NCBI RefSeq assembly: GCF_018986735.1
Contig: NZ_CP065521.1
Coordinates: forward strand, 1,860,001-1,924,000
Direction of reading: 5' to 3'
DNA from: Schaalia sp. 19OD2882
GTDB lineage: Bacteria > Actinomycetota > Actinomycetes > Actinomycetales > Actinomycetaceae
DNA length: 64,000 bases
The notes under the pieces: model-generated
The model's database searches: none
What the model saw: the letters and a program-made list of their open reading frames with translations, nothing else
Told to the model about the DNA's origin: nothing
Shown here: piece after piece, positions 60,646 to 64,000 of the stretch
How the letters are laid out: every line of letters begins with the position of its first letter
Numbering within the stretch: position 1 is the stretch's first letter
Position numbers and translations under genes: made by a program

Positions 60646-62153
60646 CACAGGGTCTCCTCCCAGGTGGCGGCGGGGCAGGCGGAAGCGACGTCCTCCACCA
60701 GCGTCTCGACGAGGGCGGCAACCTCGTACATCTTCAGGTCGGCGTGCGCAGGGGCGATCACCTGGAAGCCGATGGGCAGTCCCTGCCCGTCCAGGCCGCA
60801 GGGCACGGACATGGCCGGCACACCCGCGAGGTTGGCGGGGATGGTGGCGATGTCGTTGAGGTACATGGCCATCGGATCGTCGATCTTGTCGCCGAAACGG
60901 AAGGCCGTGGTCGGTGCCGTCGGGGAGACGAGGACGTCCACGTCGGCGAAGACACGGTCGAAGTCACGCTGGATGAGGGTGCGGACCTTCTGGGCGCTGC
61001 CGTAGTAGGCGTCGTAGTAGCCGGCCGACAGGACGTGGGTGCCCAGGATGATGCGGCGCTTGACCTCGTCGCCGAAACCCGCTTCACGGGTGGCGGCCAT
61101 GACGCGCTCGGCGGTGACGGGGCCTTCGCCGGGTTCGACCCGGATGCCGTAACGCATGCCGTCGAAGCGAGCCAGGTTCGAACTCACCTCTGCGGGCATG
61201 ATGAGGTAGTAGGCGGCCAGCGCGTAGTCGAAGCTCGGGCAGGAGACCTCGACGATTTCAGCGCCCGCCCCGCGCAGTTCGTCGACGGTGGCGGTGAAGG
61301 AGGCCAGGACCTCCTCCTGGTAGCCCTCGCCGGACAATTCGGTGACCACTCCCACTCGCAGTCCCTCCAGGCGCCCGGCCCCGGCCACACGAGCCACCGC
61401 CTGGCCAAGGTCGGGTACGGGGGCGTTCAGCGAGGTCGAGTCCAGCGGGTCGTGTCCACCGACCAATTCGGTCAGCGCAGCGGCGTCGGCCACCGTGCGG
61501 GTGACCGGGCCGATCTGGTCCAGGGAGGAGGCCATGGCGACCAGGCCGTAACGGGAGATTGCACCATAGGTGGGTTTGGCGCCGACGGTGCCGGTGACCG
61601 AACCCGGCTGGCGGATGGAACCACCGGTGTCGGAGCCGAGCGCCAGGGGCACCATGAAGGCGCTGACCGCTGCCGCCGAACCGCCGCCCGAGCCGCCGGG
61701 AATGTGCTCCATGTCCCACGGGTTGCGAGTCGGCCCGAAGGCGGAGTGTTCCGTGGACGAGCCCATGGCGAACTCGTCCATGTTCGTCTTGCCGACGATC
61801 GGCAGGCCCGCCGCCTTGATCCTGTCCACGACGGTTGCGTCGTAGGGGGGCAACCAGCCCTCAAGGATCTTCGAGGCGCAGGTGGTGGGCATCCCGCGGG
61901 TCACCATGTTGTCCTTCAGGGCGATGGGCACACCCGCCAGCGGGTGCAGCTCCTCGCCTGCTCCCCGGCGACGGTCGACCTCGGCGGCGGTGGCCAGGGC
62001 GCCCTCGCGGTCGATGTGGAGGAAGGCGTTGACGCGGGGATTCAGGGCCTCGATGCGGTCCAGGCACGCGGTGGTCAACTCCACCGCGGTGATCTCGCCG
62101 GCGCGCAGCGCAGCAGCCAGGTCCAGGGCGGTGCGTGCAAGGAGCTCGTTCAT
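60645..62153 (-). CDS. gatA: Asp/Glu-tRNA(Asn/Gln) amidotransferase subunit A
   Basis: The 502-residue amidase-signature enzyme releases ammonia from glutamine. The catalytic Ser-cisSer-Lys triad fits [10 protein letters not shown] (Lys near residue 75) and the [14 protein letters not shown] plus [16 protein letters not shown] segment (Ser 150 and Ser 174 region). The ATG at 62153 overlaps the gatC stop by 1 bp; a longer reading upstream is antisense-like Arg-rich and rejected. With GatB and GatC it forms the trimeric enzyme used when Gln- or Asn-tRNA synthetase is absent. Confidence 0.97.
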   Translation of the reverse strand: MNELLARTALDLAAALRAGEITAVELTTACLDRIEALNPRVNAFLHIDREGALATAAEVDRRRGAGEELHPLAGVPIALKDNMVTRGMPTTCASKILEGWLPPYDATVVDRIKAAGLPIVGKTNMDEFAMGSSTEHSAFGPTRNPWDMEHIPGGSGGGSAAAVSAFMVPLALGSDTGGSIRQPGSVTGTVGAKPTYGAISRYGLVAMASSLDQIGPVTRTVADAAALTELVGGHDPLDSTSLNAPVPDLGQAVARVAGAGRLEGLRVGVVTELSGEGYQEEVLASFTATVDELRGAGAEIVEVSCPSFDYALAAYYLIMPAEVSSNLARFDGMRYGIRVEPGEGPVTAERVMAATREAGFGDEVKRRIILGTHVLSAGYYDAYYGSAQKVRTLIQRDFDRVFADVDVLVSPTAPTTAFRFGDKIDDPMAMYLNDIATIPANLAGVPAMSVPCGLDGQGLPIGFQVIAPAHADLKMYEVAALVETLVEDVASACPAATWEETL

Positions 62154-62449
62154 CAGTCCTCCTGAAGGATCTGCGGGACGAGGAACATGCCGTCCTCGCT
62201 GGCGGGGGCCTGGGCCAGGACCTCGTCGCGGTCCAGGGTCGGGCCGACCACGTCGGCGCGCCACACATTCGACAGGGGAATCGGGTGCGAGGTGGCCGGA
62301 ATGTCCGGGGTGGCGACCTCGGAGACCTTCGCCACCGCGGAGGCGATGACGTCGAGTTCACCGGCGATGCGGGTGATCTCCTCGGGGGTCAGGGCGATGT
62401 GGGCCAGCCCCGCGACGCGGGCGACCTCGTCAGTACTGATGCGAGACAT
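62153..62449 (-). CDS. gatC: Asp/Glu-tRNA(Asn/Gln) amidotransferase subunit C
   Basis: The 98-residue belt-like subunit stabilises the GatA-GatB pair. Two N-terminal helices ([28 protein letters not shown]) and the conserved later segments [13 protein letters not shown] and FLVPQIL are characteristic. It begins the operon; the promoter must lie in the 76 bp shared with the divergent phospholipase D-family gene. Confidence 0.95.
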   Translation of the reverse strand: MSRISTDEVARVAGLAHIALTPEEITRIAGELDVIASAVAKVSEVATPDIPATSHPIPLSNVWRADVVGPTLDRDEVLAQAPASEDGMFLVPQILQED

Positions 62450-62525
62450 GGTCGAAAGCCTACCCGCCTCGCGGCTGCCCGGGCCCCGCCCGGCACCCCG
62501 GCGGGCCCCCCACTAGGCTGTCGCC

Positions 62526-63791
62526 ATGAAGTGGCGTCCCTCAGCGATCCTGTCCCCCCGGGCCATCACCGTGGTCAAGAACGCCGGCAAGGCCCTGGTG
62601 GCCGCGCAGGTCGCCGCACTGGTCACCGTGCACCTCGTCGACCACGTGCGCAAGCAACGTGTGCCCGGCGGACGTCACGGATTCCCCACCCTGCCCCCGG
62701 CGGACACCCCGATCGCGCACAATGTCGTGCGCACCTACACCGAAGGGCACTCCCTGTACGCGGACATGCTGGCCGAGATCGAGTCGGCGAAGAAGTACGT
62801 CTACTTCGAGACCTTCATCTGGCGTTCGGACGAATGGGGGCAGCGTTTCAAGGACGCCCTGGTGGCAGCTGCCAGGCGCGGGGTGGAGGTCCACGCCATC
62901 TACGACGGTTTCGCCGTGCTCAACCAGCGTCTGGCCTTCTACAGTTTCCCGGACCTGCCCCACCTGCACATCCTCCGCTTCCCCGTCTTCCGCCCGGGGA
63001 TGCTCACCCTGAACCTTCGGCGAACCGGGCGAGACCACCGCAAGATCCTCGTCGTGGACGGCGCAGTGGGTTTCGTGGGCGGATACAACATCGGCAACCC
63101 CTTCGCCAACGAGTGGCGGGACACCCACGTGCGGGTCAGCGGTGACGCCGTGTGGGAGTTGGAGAACGGGTTCATCGACTTTTGGAACCACTTCAGGAAG
63201 CGTCACCACCCGGTCCTGGCCGACATCGGCGCCAAACAGTGGGCCGCCGAGGTCACCGCCGCCTTCAACATGCCCAACCGGATCCTCTACCCGGTGCGGG
63301 GCCTGTACGTGGACGCCATCGAGAGGGCCACCCACCACGTCCTCATCACCCAGGCCTACTTCATCCCCGACAGGGAGATCCTCGGCGCTCTCAAGGCCGC
63401 CGCCGGGCGAGGGGTTCGCGTGAAGGTCCTCATCCCCGAGTTCTCCAACCACATCCTGGCCGACTGGGTGGCCCGCCCCTACTACGGGGAGCTGCTGCGT
63501 GAGGGCATCGAGATCTGGCTGTACCAGCACGCCATGGTCCACTCCAAGACGATGACGGTGGACGGGGTGTGGTCCACCGTGGGTACGGCCAACATCGACC
63601 GCCTGTCCCTCATGGGCAACTACGAGGTGAACATGCAGTTCTTCTCCCCGGAACTGGCCGCGCGCATGGAACAGGTCTTCGACAACGACCTGACCACGGC
63701 CCGACGCCTCACCATCGAGGAGTGGGACGCCCGCAGTTGGGCCACGCGGATCCTGGAGCAATTGGTCCAGCCCTTCCAGGTCGTCGTCTGA
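62526..63791 (+). CDS. Phospholipase D-family protein (cardiolipin synthase-like)
   Basis: The 421-residue protein has one N-terminal hydrophobic segment (about 18-38) and two HKD motifs: HRKILVVD (His171) and HSKTMTVD (His339), with GGYNIG and GTANIDRLS downstream of each as in cardiolipin synthases. It would condense phosphatidylglycerol, or phosphatidylglycerol with CDP-diacylglycerol, at the membrane. The single membrane segment is like ClsB/C or the actinobacterial PLD-like proteins, so the exact reaction is uncertain. Convergent with ligA. Confidence 0.87.
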   Translation: MKWRPSAILSPRAITVVKNAGKALVAAQVAALVTVHLVDHVRKQRVPGGRHGFPTLPPADTPIAHNVVRTYTEGHSLYADMLAEIESAKKYVYFETFIWRSDEWGQRFKDALVAAARRGVEVHAIYDGFAVLNQRLAFYSFPDLPHLHILRFPVFRPGMLTLNLRRTGRDHRKILVVDGAVGFVGGYNIGNPFANEWRDTHVRVSGDAVWELENGFIDFWNHFRKRHHPVLADIGAKQWAAEVTAAFNMPNRILYPVRGLYVDAIERATHHVLITQAYFIPDREILGALKAAAGRGVRVKVLIPEFSNHILADWVARPYYGELLREGIEIWLYQHAMVHSKTMTVDGVWSTVGTANIDRLSLMGNYEVNMQFFSPELAARMEQVFDNDLTTARRLTIEEWDARSWATRILEQLVQPFQVVV

Positions 63792-63801
63792 AACCCCACG
63801 G

Positions 63802-64000
<199 letters not shown>

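Overview
This window comes from a high-GC actinobacterium, most likely Actinomycetaceae (Actinomyces/Schaalia-like). The evidence is G/C-rich third positions throughout, frequent GTG starts, cell-wall-binding-repeat/NlpC surface proteins, an actinobacterial 16S-23S-5S operon without spacer tRNAs, a DtxR/IdeR-type iron box and a TPP riboswitch. No phage, insertion sequence or CRISPR array was seen. The genus assignment is inference.

Region 1 (1-10.9 kb) is a polymorphic-toxin island. A 1987-residue RHS/YD-repeat toxin (4975-10938, minus) has a WXG/LXG-like helical N-terminus, a DUF6531/RHS core, a pretoxin HINT domain and a short C-terminal deaminase-like toxin (HAE plus PC-x6-C). It overlaps its presumed immunity gene by 4 bp. 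Downstream are displaced and decaying copies of the same unit: an orphan toxin tip with a one-base frameshift and a gutted HINT domain, a second intact immunity paralogue, a third immunity gene with an internal deletion, and three copies (one intact, two decayed) of a convergent helical gene. A pentapeptide-repeat protein sits inside the array. The layout is three repeats of toxin tip / immunity / convergent helical gene.

Region 2 (10.9-31.6 kb) holds housekeeping and metabolic genes: a Ski2-like helicase, YbaK deacylase, YccF protein, YggS, a lipoate ligase, a large CWB2/NlpC-P60 cell-wall hydrolase, a D-lyxose isomerase-like cupin behind a tandem palindromic operator, citramalate synthase (with a likely C-terminal frameshift) and dihydroxy-acid dehydratase, a CPBP protease, a MetE-like protein, a class I glutamine amidotransferase and a heterodimeric ABC exporter-fold transporter under an iron box.

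Region 3 (31.6-45.7 kb) combines branched-chain amino acid synthesis (ilvE, leuB, ilvC, ilvN, ilvB with a Leu/Ile/Val-rich leader peptide and attenuator) with a thiamine operon. In that operon a TPP riboswitch precedes an APH-family kinase, a THI5/NMT1-type lipoprotein, a fused permease-ATPase and a broken second substrate-binding gene. An AspT-like transporter and a ThrE-type exporter follow, separated by a strong bidirectional terminator.

Region 4 (45.8-51.3 kb) is a complete rRNA operon on the minus strand with a recognisable promoter. Region 5 (51.3-64 kb) has an ACT-domain malic enzyme, a sugar ABC transporter operon (ATPase, permease, binding protein) divergent from a ROK repressor with a stray second ATPase, the gatCAB amidotransferase operon, a phospholipase D-family protein and the 3' end of ligA.
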